64,000 nucleotides of DNA, from positions 806,001 through 870,000 of the forward strand of contig VNWV01000001.1 in assembly GCA_009801085.1 (NCBI GenBank). Direction: 5' to 3'. The DNA is from Lasiodiplodia sp. COLG20. Its lineage: Eukaryota; Ascomycota; Dothideomycetes; Botryosphaeriales; Botryosphaeriaceae. The position numbers were made by a program, and so were the translations under genes. Below the pieces are notes generated by a model, which searched no databases, was not told where the DNA came from, and saw nothing but the letters and a program-made list of their open reading frames with translations. This document shows positions 10,196 to 21,530 of the stretch, one piece after another. Position 1 is the stretch's first letter. Every line of letters starts with the position of its first letter.

Positions 10196-12076
10196 CTACG
10201 ACATCATCGACGCTGCCGCCGACCCGGGCGGCTGCTGCGGCCCCGACTTCGCCCGACTGTGTGCTGGCGAGCGGGGAGAGGCCGTCGGCTGATGCTGCAG
10301 TCGCTCCTCGACGTTCTTCTGCCACCACGAGTGCCAGTCCACTACCGCCCGCTGTTTTCTTGCGTCCTCAGCCGCGAACACCATTGCGTGGCTCTGGAGC
10401 ACTTCTTCAAGCGTGCACCCAATGAACTTCTGCTGCGCCTCCTCCACCCCCATCCTGCCATCCTTGACGGCGCCAACCGCCTGTACAAACTGCGTCGCCA
10501 GCCCGTCGTCGCCGCCGCCGTGACCTCCACCGCGCTGCTCGGGATAGAACGTCTCCGTGCGGTCGGTTGCAAAATCATGCACCTGGATCGTGGCGCTGTC
10601 GTATTCAATCTCACCCTTGGTGCCGTAAATGCGCCCGCGGCGCTCGCATATTTTCTCCGTGAAGGCTACCATGTGAAACTGCGCAGTTTTGGCGAGGCTT
10701 CCTGAGGCAGCATCATCCTCCCAGGCGATTGTCACACATTGGTCGTCGCAGACGTCATTGTCAGCCTCCCACACGCACCGCCCAAACCAGGGTCGTCTGC
10801 GAACCTCTTCGTCTGGTGTCTCGGATGTCCAGTCTTCCGAGAGATCTTTCATCAGCATCTTCTCGGCTGCATCCGGCCCCAGCGTGCTGAGGCAGTCTTC
10901 GATCTCAGGGTTGACGATCTTGACCGGCCACCTAGCGTTGCCCTTTCTCAAATGCCGCTCCGCATAAATCTTCTTCGCGCTGAACATGCAGTCTTTCTCA
11001 ATCGGGCAAGAGAGGCAGTTGGTTGCCGTGCCAGCAGCCGCCGGCTTTCTTGCTCTTCTATAGAAGTTCCGCGTGCCGGTGGAAGTCAGGAAAGCCGGCT
11101 TGTGGGTCTTCTCCCCCTCTTTCGCCGGCTCGCTGAGCATCCACAGCAAGAAATCGATGTCGTGGCAAGACTTCGTGAGCAGTGACGGAGCAGTAGTAGA
11201 CTCTCTCCTCCAGTTTCCTCTGCATCACAGTCAGCAATTGCAGCAGTCGTTGAACAAGCCGGCAAGTCATACCTCACGTAGCTGTGCGAGAAATGCCACC
11301 AGCCTGTACAAAGTTGATCAGCACAGACATACTCCAAAAAGAGACGCATAAGATGGTCACGCACCAACCGGCTCTGTATGCTCCACACTCAAAACATCCC
11401 CCACCACACCCTGCTCCCTTACCAGCTGTCTCAGCAGCATGTTGTGCGGGGAATACCTAAGCACGTGCCCGATTCCGAAGATGCGCGGCACGCTACCCTG
11501 ACCGCCCCGCAGCATCGCGTCGTAGATGGCCACGCAGTCTGCCAGCGTCGTCGCCAGTGGCTTCTCGCACATGACGGCCAAGCCCAGCGGCGCTAGACCC
11601 TCGACGACCTCGCGGTGCTGCTCGTCCAGCACACACACGAACGCCGCGTCCACGCCCGGCGGGATTTTCCCCGCTTCGCCAGCGGAGGAGGCTTCTTTCG
11701 CCCGCTCCCGCCGCGCCTTCTCCCAGTCCACGTAGTCGCGCCAGTCGGCGAATGCCTGCTGCTCGTGCTCACCGCCTTCCTCCGTCTCCGCCGATGCTAA
11801 GGGGCCGCGGTTGATGAAGTGGGAGACGAATTCGCGCCGCTTGAACTCGATCGGCTCAGCGACGGCGGCGATGATGGCAGCCGTGTGCTTTGCAACTGCG
11901 CTGGCGTAGGCGTGGCCGCGCGAGCCGGCGCCGATGATGAGGATGCGCGGCGGCGAGGGCGAGTCGGCGAGCAGCTTCTTGGGCCGGAGGGGCAGCGGGG
12001 ACGACTTGGCGGCGACTGAGCCGGTGGCGGCGGCGATGGGCTCGCCTAGTTTGGATTCGGGGATATTCGTGTGCAT
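10196..12076 (-). CDS. Gfo/Idh/MocA-family oxidoreductase
   Basis: Three exons, 12076-11365, 11303-11273 (only 31 nt) and 11219-10196, encode 588 aa; the introns are 61 and 53 bp. The N-terminal Rossmann fold has 'RILIIGAGSRGHAYA' at about residues 43-58, 'DAAFVCVLDEQHREVV' and the family signature 'MCEKPLA' near residue 168. The second domain contains 'SCHDIDFLLWML', equivalent to the GGG-x-DxGxH helix where the catalytic His sits, and a cysteine group 'CLSCPIEKDCMFSAKKIY', which I associate with a subgroup of this family. Members oxidise or reduce sugars, inositols or amino-sugars with NAD(P). The actual substrate is not readable. The small middle exon is supported because both splices keep the frame and restore 'SYVRGNWRRE'. 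The C-terminus is Pro/Ser-rich and ends 'ASMMS'. Confidence 0.92.
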
Positions 12077-12895
12077 GATTGTGTGGTGTCGTGGAAGGTG
12101 ATGTGGCCGTGGTTCGACTGGTGCGGTCGGAGAGCTAGGAAACTAGCAGCGTGGGCACAAGCAGAGCAGGAGCGAATGTCAAAGAGGCAAATAGCTGGAT
12201 TGTTGTTGCCTAGTGATCGATGATGCTGCACTCTAGCGACTGACGTTGTAGTAGCATTGCAGAGGACGGAATGGCATGTGAAGTGATGCAACGGTAGGAT
12301 AATGCTATCTCGACTATCGCTGATTGGAGGGGACTCGAAAGTGGGGAACGCCCCGCAGCGTGTGGACGCCCACCTCACACAGCAACACTTTCCAAGCGCC
12401 TTGCAAACAGTATTGGCATTGGTGGATATACCGGTGCATCTCGTTCGCCAAAGTCTCACTTTTTTCCAAAGAGTCGCATTGTTGGGGACAATGAAAAATA
12501 AAGGATTCTCAAGCAATAGTAATTTATACATTTCGTGGTACCTTGCATCCAGATGAGAAAACTAAGTAAAGTCCAACCCTAGCAAAAGCATCCTAAAGTA
12601 GGCAGATATAAGTGTCGTGCTCAAGATTTTCTCCAGCAGCTTCTTGAACTTTTGTGCAAACTCAAAGCTTCTGGGTGGCACTCTTCTTGAGCACCATGTT
12701 GTATGTTAATAACTCTTTTTCCTTGGAACCATCGCGTTTGAATCTCAGGCGCTAGCCAATGCTCATCTATACGTCGGATTTAGCAGGGAGAGGGGGGCAG
12801 TCGAGATGGTCAACCACATGGCGTGGGCCAGATAGTTGCAAGCCAATAACTGGTCAGACAGCCATCCTCCGGTCACCAAAGATCTCCGAGATCCC
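12077..12895. other. Intergenic
   Basis: About 0.8 kb with lower GC than the flanking genes. No gene or RNA pattern is recognised. It should hold the promoter of the oxidoreductase and the 3' UTR of the 12896-14220 gene. Confidence 0.6.
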
Positions 12896-14220
12896 CTAAT
12901 CGATCTCCACTACTTCGACTCTCTTCTCCCGTAACGCCTTGACTCTCATACCATAGACCATCTCCGCGAGATCCTCATGATCTCTTAGGAGCATAGCTAG
13001 TAGAGAGTTCTTAGTCGCCCTAAGCTGTTCATAACGATAGTGAATGTGTTCAGTAACTGCATCCCTGAGATCGTCCTCGAAATTGTGCTCGATGTTGGGA
13101 CGGGGTGCTACCCGGAAGGAGGCCTTTGCAATGAGAATCGTGGAGTCGTCGGACCAGGGGGCCAGTTGTATGAGCTGATCAGCAGCTATCTCAGCTTGGT
13201 CCCAATCGGAGTCAGCCCTGGCACCGTCGAGTTCCCTACAGAGCTTGGTGACTGCAGGTTCACTGTCAGCTTGACCTGGTTGGGTGCTGGGAGACTTGGA
13301 GCTGTTGCGTTGTTTGCTATGGGCGAGCTGAAGACGAACGGAGTTTTCCTGTGAAGCCTTGGCGGCGATGTCTTGAGACTCTCTTTTGACTGATAGGTGC
13401 GAGCGTAAGAGAGGCCTCGGCTTCGTATCTTCACTGCTCTCCTCATCAGAAGAGTCGCTCGTAGCACCACCTTCACTCCTGGTGTCACCGTCACTCGTGC
13501 CGTCGTCATCATCATCCAAGATGTCCAGAAAGAGCTTCTCGTTTTCCATCTCCTCTTTCTCCTTTTGCTTCCTCAGGTTCTCGAAGTATCCCGCCGGGGG
13601 TTTTGCATTGTCCTCCTCCTCATCAGGAAACCAATGATGAGCGTACTTCCCAACGTCCGCCTTGATCTTAACTTTCTTCTTGGCATGTTGAAATTCTTCA
13701 CCAAACTCCTTGTTAATCTTGAATTTTTCCCAAGATCTCTTCGCCTCTTTCACTGGAGGGCGCGCGCTTTTCGTGTTTCGTGGTCTGCGCAGGGCGGAGT
13801 TGTTGCCAGACTCTTCGCTCGAGGAAGTGACGATGTTCTGCAGGTCGCGTGCCACCATCTCACTACGCCAATAGTCTAAATTTGGGTATGCTGGGCAGCC
13901 AGGTGTGGAGTTTAGAATGCTGTCGAACGCCTCTTGGAGTTGCCTTTGCTGCGGTCCGCCTGGTACGTTCTCTCTGGCCGAAGGATCGAAGTCGTCGATG
14001 TAAAGGACCCACTGGCTGTTAGGTGGTGATGTTGATTAGCATGTGAACATTAGGAAAGATCTGGGTTAGAATTTGGTTGATCATGGGTTGATTGCGGATC
14101 GATCACGTGGCTTACAATTCGAAGACCCCGAGCAAAAGAACCGGCAGATGATAGCCCGAAGGGCGAACCTCTACTTCGTGGACAGGAATCATCTCTTGAG
14201 TGCAGTGAACGGCTGGCCAT
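12896..14220 (-). CDS. Acidic/lysine-rich protein of unknown function
   Basis: The model has two exons, 14220-14116 and 14011-12896, with a 104-bp intron (donor GTAAGC, acceptor GCCAG) and 406 aa. The second exon is well supported. It starts 'WVLYIDDFDPSAREN', has a basic patch 'KEAKRSWEKFKINKEFG' and 'HAKKKVKIKADVGKY', and a strongly acidic Asp/Glu/Ser run around 'ILDDDDDGTSDGD'. The C-terminal part is helical ('DDLRDAVTEHIHYRYEQLR', 'DHEDLAEMVYGMRVKALRE'). Exon 1 (MASRSLHSRDDSC...) is my best frame-compatible choice, but the start could lie elsewhere. The charge pattern suggests a nuclear, possibly chromatin- or rRNA-linked, protein. That is only an impression, and no family is recognised. 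Confidence 0.68.
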
Positions 14221-15002
14221 CGTAGGCCACCTCTGTCGACGAGACAGTAGACGGCTTCTTCGCTTGCATCCAGCATCGTTGGCTTGCAAGGTGAGACTTT
14301 GGCAGGATTTATGTAGCGTAAGCTGATGTTTTGATGGTGTATTGGAGTGAAGTGAATTGAAGCGCGAGCTGCGAGTGAGACAGGGTTGCTTGGTTGGAAT
14401 TGTCAAGAGTACTGCACGCGAGCATTCAAGGCGAGTGGTATTAAGACGGGATGTGGAGGTTTGGGGGTCTGGGAGTCTTGGTGTTGGATGGCAGTCTGAA
14501 GATCTTGATATATCTTGCAGGTAATGCAGGTATCGTATCCGGGTTGGAAAGAGCGCGGCTCGTAGCTGCTTTGTCGGTGAACCGTGATGTCAGATGTGAA
14601 CCCTGTCTTCGGAGCTAAAGTCGTGTCTCATAAGTGCCAATAAAGGAAAGGGGGCGATTCTGAACGTCCATATTCCATTTCCTGCACGAAATTCTGTACT
14701 GGGTACGGAAAATCCCTTGTAAAGATCCCAAAATGCACCTTCCTCGTCCAGAGCCATCTAGCACTAGCACCGCGCATGGAATTGCGTACAACTTGCAGGG
14801 GCCAGGCGGAGCCAGTTCTGGACGCGTCAACCGATGCATCATACCACAGTACTCCATTTTTTGCACAGAACCATGTGCTTGCAATCAATGTCATTTCCTT
14901 TTTATTGAATGATCGCCCGCAAAACCCAGAAATCCGAGGATGTAGTGCCCCAGCACCTGTAAAGCCAACCACACTCCATCTTCCCCCTCGTGCATTCGTC
15001 GC
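14221..15002. other. Intergenic, 3' flank of rps16
   Basis: About 0.8 kb with no gene recognised. It contains an isolated ACGCGT (MCB-like) hexamer near 14821, and should include the promoter of the 12896-14220 gene and the 3' UTR of the S16 gene. Confidence 0.55.
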
Positions 15003-15549
15003 TTAACGGTAGGACTTCTGGTATCTCGCACGAGCGCCGGGACCGCCGAACTTCTTGGGCTCGCACCTCCTGTTGTCGGCAACGAGGAGAGTACGGTCGT
15101 ACTGGACGAGGGCCTGCTTGAGCTGGTTCTTGGAGTGCTCATCGACGTACTTCTGGTAGTAGGCGATCTGCGCAAAGGGTTAGTGACCCGCAGCACTCGG
15201 TGTTTTCCGTGGGAATAGCACGCACGATAGACTTGGCGATGGCCTGACGGATGGCGTAGACCTGGGAGGTGTGACCACCACCAGTGACGCGGACACGGAT
15301 GTCAACGTTGGCTGTGCTGGCAGTTAGCTTCCAGCCCCTTTAGATGCCGGACCTGCGAGAAAACGCACCGAACTTGTCAAGGCCGAGGATCAGGAGCGGC
15401 TCGTAGACCTTGAAGCGCAGGATGGCGGGCTCAACGAGGGAGAGCGGCTGGCCGTTGACCTTGACGAGGCCCTTGCCGGCCTTGCAGTGGGCGACGGCAG
15501 TCGCGGTCTTCTTCTTGCCGAAGCATTGCACACTCTGAGGGGCGGCCAT
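15003..15549 (-). CDS. rps16: 40S ribosomal protein S16 (uS9)
   Basis: Three exons, 15549-15369, 15311-15226 and 15167-15003, encode 143 aa, the normal S16 length; the introns are 57 and 58 bp. The sequence runs from '[19 protein letters not shown]' through '[19 protein letters not shown]' to the uS9 C-terminus '[13 protein letters not shown]', whose final Arg reaches the P-site tRNA in the decoding centre. Both splices are frame-exact: G|CC makes Ala in 'DKFANVDIRV' and the second is phase 0 at 'KSI|IAYYQKY'. It is a cytosolic small-subunit protein. It diverges from the RCC1-like gene across 265 bp, so the two probably share promoter sequence. Confidence 0.98.
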
Positions 15550-15814
15550 GGTTGCTGAGGGATGGCGAGGAGTGGTGTGCCGGGTGGGTGTCGTGGGGGA
15601 GTGTCGTCGTCCGCTGTCGCTTCGAAGTCCAGTCGGGCGCGCTCTGAATTTGCGGTGGTTTTCGCTAAACGGATTGTGCGCGCCCGTCGCCGAATCGCCG
15701 ACGCCGATCTTATCTAATCACTTGGCTAGCCTCCGCACCACTACCAGAGCCCTGCCACCGCGTCATTCACTGCTCCGTCTCGCCTGGTCACGACTTCTGC
15801 TCGTCTCGGAAACA
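15550..15814. promoter_or_regulatory. Bidirectional promoter between rps16 and the RCC1-like gene
   Basis: Only 265 bp separate the two divergent start codons. Ribosomal-protein promoters are strong, so the RCC1-like gene may be co-expressed, or its transcription may initiate inside this stretch. A frame open to the right gene begins at 15548, within a CCATGG palindrome over the S16 start codon, but its translation has the look of a leader. Confidence 0.6.
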
Positions 15815-16921
15815 ATGGGGTTTCTCCCTCACGAGCAGCCTCAGCGCGCGCCGCCCACAACACTCTATGCGTTCGGCTCTAATGGCTCCGGGCAGCTGGG
15901 CCTAGGCCACACTGAGGACGAATCAGAGCCTCAGCCTGTCGCGGACACCCATCGTTTTCGAGACCAGCAGCCCACGTGGATGGCGGCTGGAGGGAATCAC
16001 ACCGTAATAATAACAGCTGACTGCGAGATATTTGCAGCTGGCGATAACTCAAATGGGCGCATTCCATGGCAGAACCTGTCCGCTGGAGTCTCCAGATTCA
16101 CCGACAGCTTGGTACCGAGACTGCCTACGCCGCCATCCATCAAGCTCTGTGCAGCTACCTGGGAGGCATCCACTCTCGTATCCGAAGACCGCGTCATGAC
16201 CTGCGGCACGGGCAATCATGGAGAGTTGGGTCAAGGCGAAAATGTCAGAGATTCGCCGTGGCCTCAGAAGCTGCCCAAATTCCCTCCATCCGGAACCCGT
16301 GTAGTTGATATTGCCGCGTGTATGAGCCACACGGTGGCTATACTCGACAATGGGGAAGTGTACGGGTGGGGTAATGGACGCAAAGGGCAACTGGGCGAGC
16401 CTGCAGCAATTGTCTGGTCACCACGGAAAATCGAAGGCATACCCTTCCATGCATTCCGCGTTACCTGTGGCCGCGAATTCACCTACATCGCTGGGCACCC
16501 TCGCGAGGGCACACACCTTGTTCTCGGCTCAGACAAGTTCTCCGTGAAGTCAACAGCGCCCAAGGAAATAGCTGACTATGTTGACATCGGATCTGGCTGG
16601 AGCAGCATTTACGTTTTGCTCAGATCCGGCAAAATTGTGGCATGGGGACGAAATGATCACGGCCAATTGCCTCCGAGAGACCTTCCTCCAGTCGAGTTTA
16701 TGACAATAGGCAGCGAACACGTGCTCGCGAAAATCAAGGATGGTAACGTGGTGGCATGGGGCTGGGGCGAACATGGGAACTGCGGGAAGCCGACCAATGC
16801 GGCTGGCGACGTAGTCGACACATGGAATGAGATTCCTGTGAAGGGCGAAGTCAAGATGATCACGGCCGGGTGCGCCACTAGCTTCATTCTTGCGCACGAA
16901 GAACCTGCCCAGCCAGCGTAA
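15815..16921 (+). CDS. RCC1-repeat beta-propeller protein, Ats1-like
   Basis: A single exon of 368 aa starting 'MGFLPHEQPQRAPPTTLYA'. RCC1-type blades recur along the whole chain: 'LYAFGSNGSGQLGLGH', 'FAAGDNSNGRI', 'VMTCGTGNHGELGQGE', 'VYGWGNGRKGQLG', 'IVAWGRNDHGQLPPRD' and 'VVAWGWGEHGNCGKP'. The size and single-domain layout match yeast Ats1, an alpha-tubulin suppressor also tied to diphthamide and tRNA wobble modification through Kti11/Dph3. This is weaker than the fold call, since several RCC1-like proteins have this size. I chose the ATG at 15815 because the upstream in-frame extension overlaps the antisense S16 start and is low-complexity. Confidence 0.88.
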   Translation: MGFLPHEQPQRAPPTTLYAFGSNGSGQLGLGHTEDESEPQPVADTHRFRDQQPTWMAAGGNHTVIITADCEIFAAGDNSNGRIPWQNLSAGVSRFTDSLVPRLPTPPSIKLCAATWEASTLVSEDRVMTCGTGNHGELGQGENVRDSPWPQKLPKFPPSGTRVVDIAACMSHTVAILDNGEVYGWGNGRKGQLGEPAAIVWSPRKIEGIPFHAFRVTCGREFTYIAGHPREGTHLVLGSDKFSVKSTAPKEIADYVDIGSGWSSIYVLLRSGKIVAWGRNDHGQLPPRDLPPVEFMTIGSEHVLAKIKDGNVVAWGWGEHGNCGKPTNAAGDVVDTWNEIPVKGEVKMITAGCATSFILAHEEPAQPA

Positions 16922-18668
16922 AATCAATACTAGATCAAAGAGGCTTGCTTCTCGTGGTCCTTTTTAAGGGAAAAAAAAAATGAAAGACAAGAATCAGATT
17001 TTTTTTTACGTTATACGGCTATTCAGCTTTTCATGAACTTAATCGAGTGGAAGCAAACGATAGAAGCCAAAGACGTTTGCCTCGACTTTCGTTAACAGAA
17101 GCTCACGCTAGTGCGAGAGACTTGATTCTTGAAACGAATCTGTTCTGGATTGCTGACACAAGCTCGTTCTGACGCTATTTCTGCGTCTCTTAAGCAGGCT
17201 CGAGCTAGCCGTGCTGTGGGTGATGTTGTGGGCGGGTATGCGTGGCGATCTACCGGGAGGTAAGGCAGGCACGCTGTGGGATAATTTGATTGATAACGGC
17301 GCCAGGGGTGCCACGCGCGGACATTCTCCTGCAGTGGTCGAAGCTCATGAGCATGCCGGAAAGGAAAAAAATTATACAGTAGTACTGCGATTTGTCCACG
17401 TCAGGAAGGATAATGATGCGTGTGGAACGCGGATAGGAGAGGCGGTTACACCATCTTATCGAAATGTAAAAAACCGGCAGAAATAGACCCTGGTTATAGT
17501 ATACTGCATCTGTAACGTCTTTCCTTTTCGAGGCTGCAGGCTCATGATAAGCACAGAACGGTCCCTTGAAAAAGAACCGCTCTTATCTGCGTACCAGCTT
17601 CTCGCGCCGTCTGAAAAGGCGAGTGTGCTTACCTCAGTCTGTTTACGTAGCTCAGGGTTTCAGATTCTTGTGCTCGATCGTTGCATCAACCAAAGGACGG
17701 ATCTACAGCGACATGACTCGTGGGTCATGGCTTGGGAGACTGCAAGATGCCGCAAGGAGCCTACAAAACTGGAGTTGTGGCGAAATACGGCGGCGAGCCA
17801 AGTGTTCGTGTGCCCTCTGTGTAAATTTTCGTGGTTTCGGTACCCGTCAGTCCATCCACCTGACGGCGGCGGCAGCTGGCTAGGTTTGCGTGCGTTTCTG
17901 GGCTACAAACGAATGCAGAAGGAGCTGGACTATGCGTCTCATCGTGCTGTCATTCGCTGTCTGCTCGTGTTCAAGTGGGCGCTCCAGCGCCGTGGCGGAA
18001 AGAAGCTCGGCGGCCCCGGTGCTGCACATATTAAGAGCAACCATGCACCTGGAGCTTCGCCGGCGCAGGCGGAGGCTTTGCAGCACTCTAAAACGACGGC
18101 CGGCCTCGATCCAAGCTGGACCGGAAGGGCAGCGAAAGGCCGGGCTGCGGTTCAGTTCCCCACCCATCGGCGCGGCCACCAACATGGCGCCACAGGGAGA
18201 GAAGGGCAGAGGGCACCTGGCTGGGTAGTCAGCGAGGCCCTGAATGGGCAAGTCGGCCAACCCATCGCAATGCAGGGCACTGGGCAGGGCAGCGCACAGC
18301 CGCTGCGGGGACAGGAAACGGTCCGGCCGTGGGCAGGAATAAGGTTGCCGCACAAGGTACCGCCTGGTACGGCAGCAGGAGCGTGCGGGCGGCTCTGCAG
18401 CGGCGCGAGCAAAGGGCGGCCGCAACAGCGCGCAGCCTGGGACGCGCGTGATGGCTGGGGGCCCTCGGCGCCCGAGCCGCAGGTACAAGGGGCATCGCCT
18501 CGCTCTTCACCACAACAACAACAGGGCAGGCTACAGCTGAGGACCGATGCGAGCGACTGGGGTCGGCGGAGCTGGCGGCCGGCGAATCGACCCCTCTATA
18601 CGCATTACGTAATAGTTAACGTATAACAATCTGTTGCTCTCCCTTTTACTCACTCCGGCAACATCGAA
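16922..18668. other. Intergenic with an AT-rich part and an unsupported long open frame
   Basis: From 16960 to about 17560 it is AT-rich with A and T homopolymers (16970-17010), then becomes strongly GC-rich. A plus-strand frame of 360 codons spans 17544-18626, but the product is compositionally erratic, has no domain, and changes character in the middle where GC content rises. I treat it as non-coding or leader sequence of the next gene. Confidence 0.5.
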
Positions 18669-20388
18669 ATGCCGAACAAGGTAGCTCTTCGCCCACGCCC
18701 TCAGGCTCTCGCGCAACACGGCCTCTGATCACAGCCAGCAGGTCCGCCTCAACCCCGGGCACCACCCCAAGCGTTCCACCCCGCGGCGTCGAGCGAACCA
18801 GCATGCGCCGCCGCCGTACGGCACCGAGCCCTTCGTTTCCACGCAGGCACCGCCGATGCAAGCAGGAGTCTCGATGCCCGCCGCACATCCATACCAGCCC
18901 ACCATGATGCCCGCCGCCCACTACCCTCCGCAGCCTCACCCTCCTCCATCCCACCCGGCCCATCCTCTTCACCAGCTGCAGACGCAGCCGTCGCACCATC
19001 CGCACGCCCCGCCGCCGCCCCAGCAGCAGCAGCCCCATCAGCCCCAGCAGCCCGACCCCGACGACCACCACGACCACCGCCGCCAGTCCCACCAGCAGCA
19101 GCAGCAGCATCAGCATCCCAATGCCCCGCCCGACCTCGACATCCCCACCCCCCGCGAGGGCAGCACCTACGCCGACTTCGAGGCCCTGCGCTTCGCCGTC
19201 AACAGCTGGGCCCTGCGCGACAAGTTCCTGACGCGCATCCACAAGAAGGACCAGACGCGTGCCATCTACCAGTGCCGCCACTTCCTGCAGGGCTGCCCGT
19301 GGAAGCTGCGCGCCACCATCAACAAGGACACGGGCGTGCTGACCGTCTCGTCGGTCGTCGCCAACCACACCTGCAGCCGCGACGTCTACGAGGATGCCGA
19401 CGGCAAGCCCAAGTACGCCAAGCGCGGCGTCCAGCACACCCAGCGCTGGGTCAAGGACGTCATCCAGCGCGCCGGCTTCCATGTCACCCTCGACACGGAG
19501 CCGCGTGCCATTGTCGACCTGATTCGCGAGCGCTTTGGCGAGGAGATCACCGACCGCCTCGCCGCCAAGTCGAAGCAGAGTCTTCTCGAGGCTCGCGGCG
19601 AGGCCATACCCCGCCGCCCCAGCCACAAGCAGCCTGGGCCCGGCCCCAACAACAATGACATGGCCGACCGCCAACGCGACATGCAGGTCGCCATGGAGGA
19701 GTCGAGGCGTGCCGATCGCATGGTGCGTGAGCAGCAGGCCGCCCAGCAGCAGCAGAGCGTGTCGATGCAGGCCGTGCAGCAGCAGCAGAACATGGTGGTC
19801 CATCAGCAGCAGCAACAACACCAGCAGCAACAGCAGCAGCAGCAACAACAACAACAGCAGCAGCAGCAGCAGCAGCAGGCGCTGGCCTTTGATCTTAACG
19901 GGCACGACATGAACGGGGACCCGATGCCGCCCGCCCCTACGCAGAACCAGAACGAACGTCCCTTTGTTTTTGAGAGCGGTGTGCGCGTTATCGGGCCTGC
20001 GAGCCCGCCGCGCACGTCGCAGCGTCGCCAAACCATGCCTGCCACTACATCTCTCTCTGCCACTGACTACAACGCTTACAACACCTCAAACAACACCAAT
20101 GGCTTTGGCAACATGGTCGCCAATGCCGGCCCGGGTCCATCCGCCTCTACGGCTTCGAGTACCACCGGCCGGGCGTCTGCGCTGCCTGTGTCTCCAGCCA
20201 TGGTCGAGCAACGGCCCTGTCCGAACTGCTCTGGCTCGGGCATGGTACGCGCCAACGCGGTGAACAACAGGACTGGTGGCGGCAATGACGACGACAACGA
20301 CGAACTGGCTCTGCTGCAAAAGCAGGTTGCGCTGATAGGAAAGCAGATAGCGCTGATGCAACGGCGTCGCGCTAATGGTGCTGGTTGA
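18669..20388 (+). CDS. Protein with MULE-transposase-type (WRKY-GCM1-like) zinc finger and polyglutamine tract
   Basis: The preferred model has exon 1 at 18669-18680 (Met-Pro-Asn-Lys), a 61-bp intron (donor GTAGCT, acceptor CAGCAG) and exon 2 at 18742-20388, giving 552 aa. The frame is open and protein-like from 18742, so the first ATG inside it (18856) is probably too late. Residues about 10-140 are rich in Pro, His and Gln. The conserved domain follows: 'YADFEALRFAVNSWA', Cys182 and Cys189 in 'YQCRHFLQGCPWKLRA', then His213 and Cys215 in 'ANHTCS', the C-x6-C...H-x-C zinc pattern of the DNA-binding domain of Mutator-like transposases. No DDE transposase core follows. A run of about 19 Gln lies at residues 365-383. 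Near the C-terminus are 'CPNCSGSGM' and a short helix. It is probably a domesticated transposase DNA-binding domain acting as a transcription factor (inference). Confidence 0.85.
19801..19878 (+). repeat. CAG/CAA trinucleotide tract encoding polyglutamine
   Basis: A mixed CAG/CAA array lies inside the MULE-finger gene: His, five Gln, His, then about 19 uninterrupted Gln. CAA interruptions occur throughout. Earlier short CAG runs are at 19021-19036, 19096-19110 and 19741-19795. The tract is likely to vary in length between isolates. Confidence 0.9.
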
Positions 20389-21530
20389 ACAGAAGCATCG
20401 GGTCAGGCAGGGAGCCCCGCTCCTGCACCCCTAACTCGTCTTACTTCTAGGTTCCACGGCGGCATAAATATCTCTCGATCCAGGTCGGGAACAGCATCGG
20501 CTTCAGGAATGTCCAGCGCCGTCCACAGAGGGCGGAGTGGACGGCGCTCGGCACAGTGCGCAAACGCACCACGCGGGCAGGGTCACTCCACTGCAGGCCC
20601 GTCACTTTCTTTTTGTTTCCTTGTAATGCATCAGTGATGGCCACTGGGCTGCGGACCAAGTGGCCGATCCCCTTGTCAGATTTTTGTGGGCAGGAATGGA
20701 ATGGGGGGCCGGAGGAAGATCCGGGATCAAACAAGCCTGCGCGCTCACGCACATACTTTTCAAACGCACACACACACGCCCCTTCGCCGTGGGAACCCAG
20801 ATTACATCTTGTACGATATGGGGGGATTGGAAGACCCCGCTTTAATAAAGTAGGAGAGACAGTAAAAGAGCGAAAGTTACAGCCCACGTCGCGCAGCAGC
20901 ATATCGCAAACGGCCGGTTCCGAGCACGCACGCATCCGCATACATCTGATGGATGCACAGAAATAAGGGCTGCGTTTTGTTTTTTGACCTTTTGGTATGA
21001 GGACCCCACACGGCGCACACGGGCGAGAACGAGCTACGCGAAGACGACGCTACATTGTACGGCCCCTCTGTAACCAGTACCCCTTTGGCGCAGCGAGAGC
21101 GACGACGCGAATTTGGTTTTTCTTTCTTCCTTCTTTGAGCGAACTTTGAGCATCTGAACATTTTCTTCTTGCAACGACGACCAATCGACCGGTCTCATTG
21201 ACCGTTTCTATCTTCAATGTTACTCCCAGGAGCAGAATTCTCTCTTGTGTATCAAGAAAGCATGAACCGAACGTGTCTAAAACCTCTCCAATGCAGACAG
21301 ACCAATGCGACCTGGATCCCCTCCCTTCCCATTCCAAGATATGAAGGCCGAAAAGAATAGTTGTACAGAAAAGAAATAACACAGAACACCTTGGTTTGGG
21401 TATCATCCTTGAAGCCTTTCCTTGTTTCCCTTTCTCCCTCCCTTCCCATTTCACCAGCCCGTCTCTAATCACTCTTCAGCAGGCTCAGTGGCTCTCATTT
21501 CCCCAGTGATGAATGCGGACTCCCCGATCT
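20389..21530. other. Intergenic between two convergent genes
   Basis: About 1.1 kb between convergent stop codons, so both 3' UTRs lie here. It contains a short (AC)n run near 20766-20776 and T-rich stretches near 21110-21130. No gene is recognised. Confidence 0.6.

Noticed and set aside
15548..15814. In-frame N-terminal extension of the RCC1-like protein
   Set aside because: Its ATG is the palindromic partner of the rps16 start codon, and the 89 extra residues are leader-like. Blade 1 begins shortly after the downstream ATG.
17544..18626. 360-codon plus-strand frame in an intergenic region
   Set aside because: No domain, composition changes abruptly along it, and no splice or start context. 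GC content alone can explain the lack of stops in its right half.
18646..20031. 461-codon minus-strand frame with poly-Leu
   Set aside because: It is antisense to the MULE-finger gene. The Leu run is the complement of the CAG tract.
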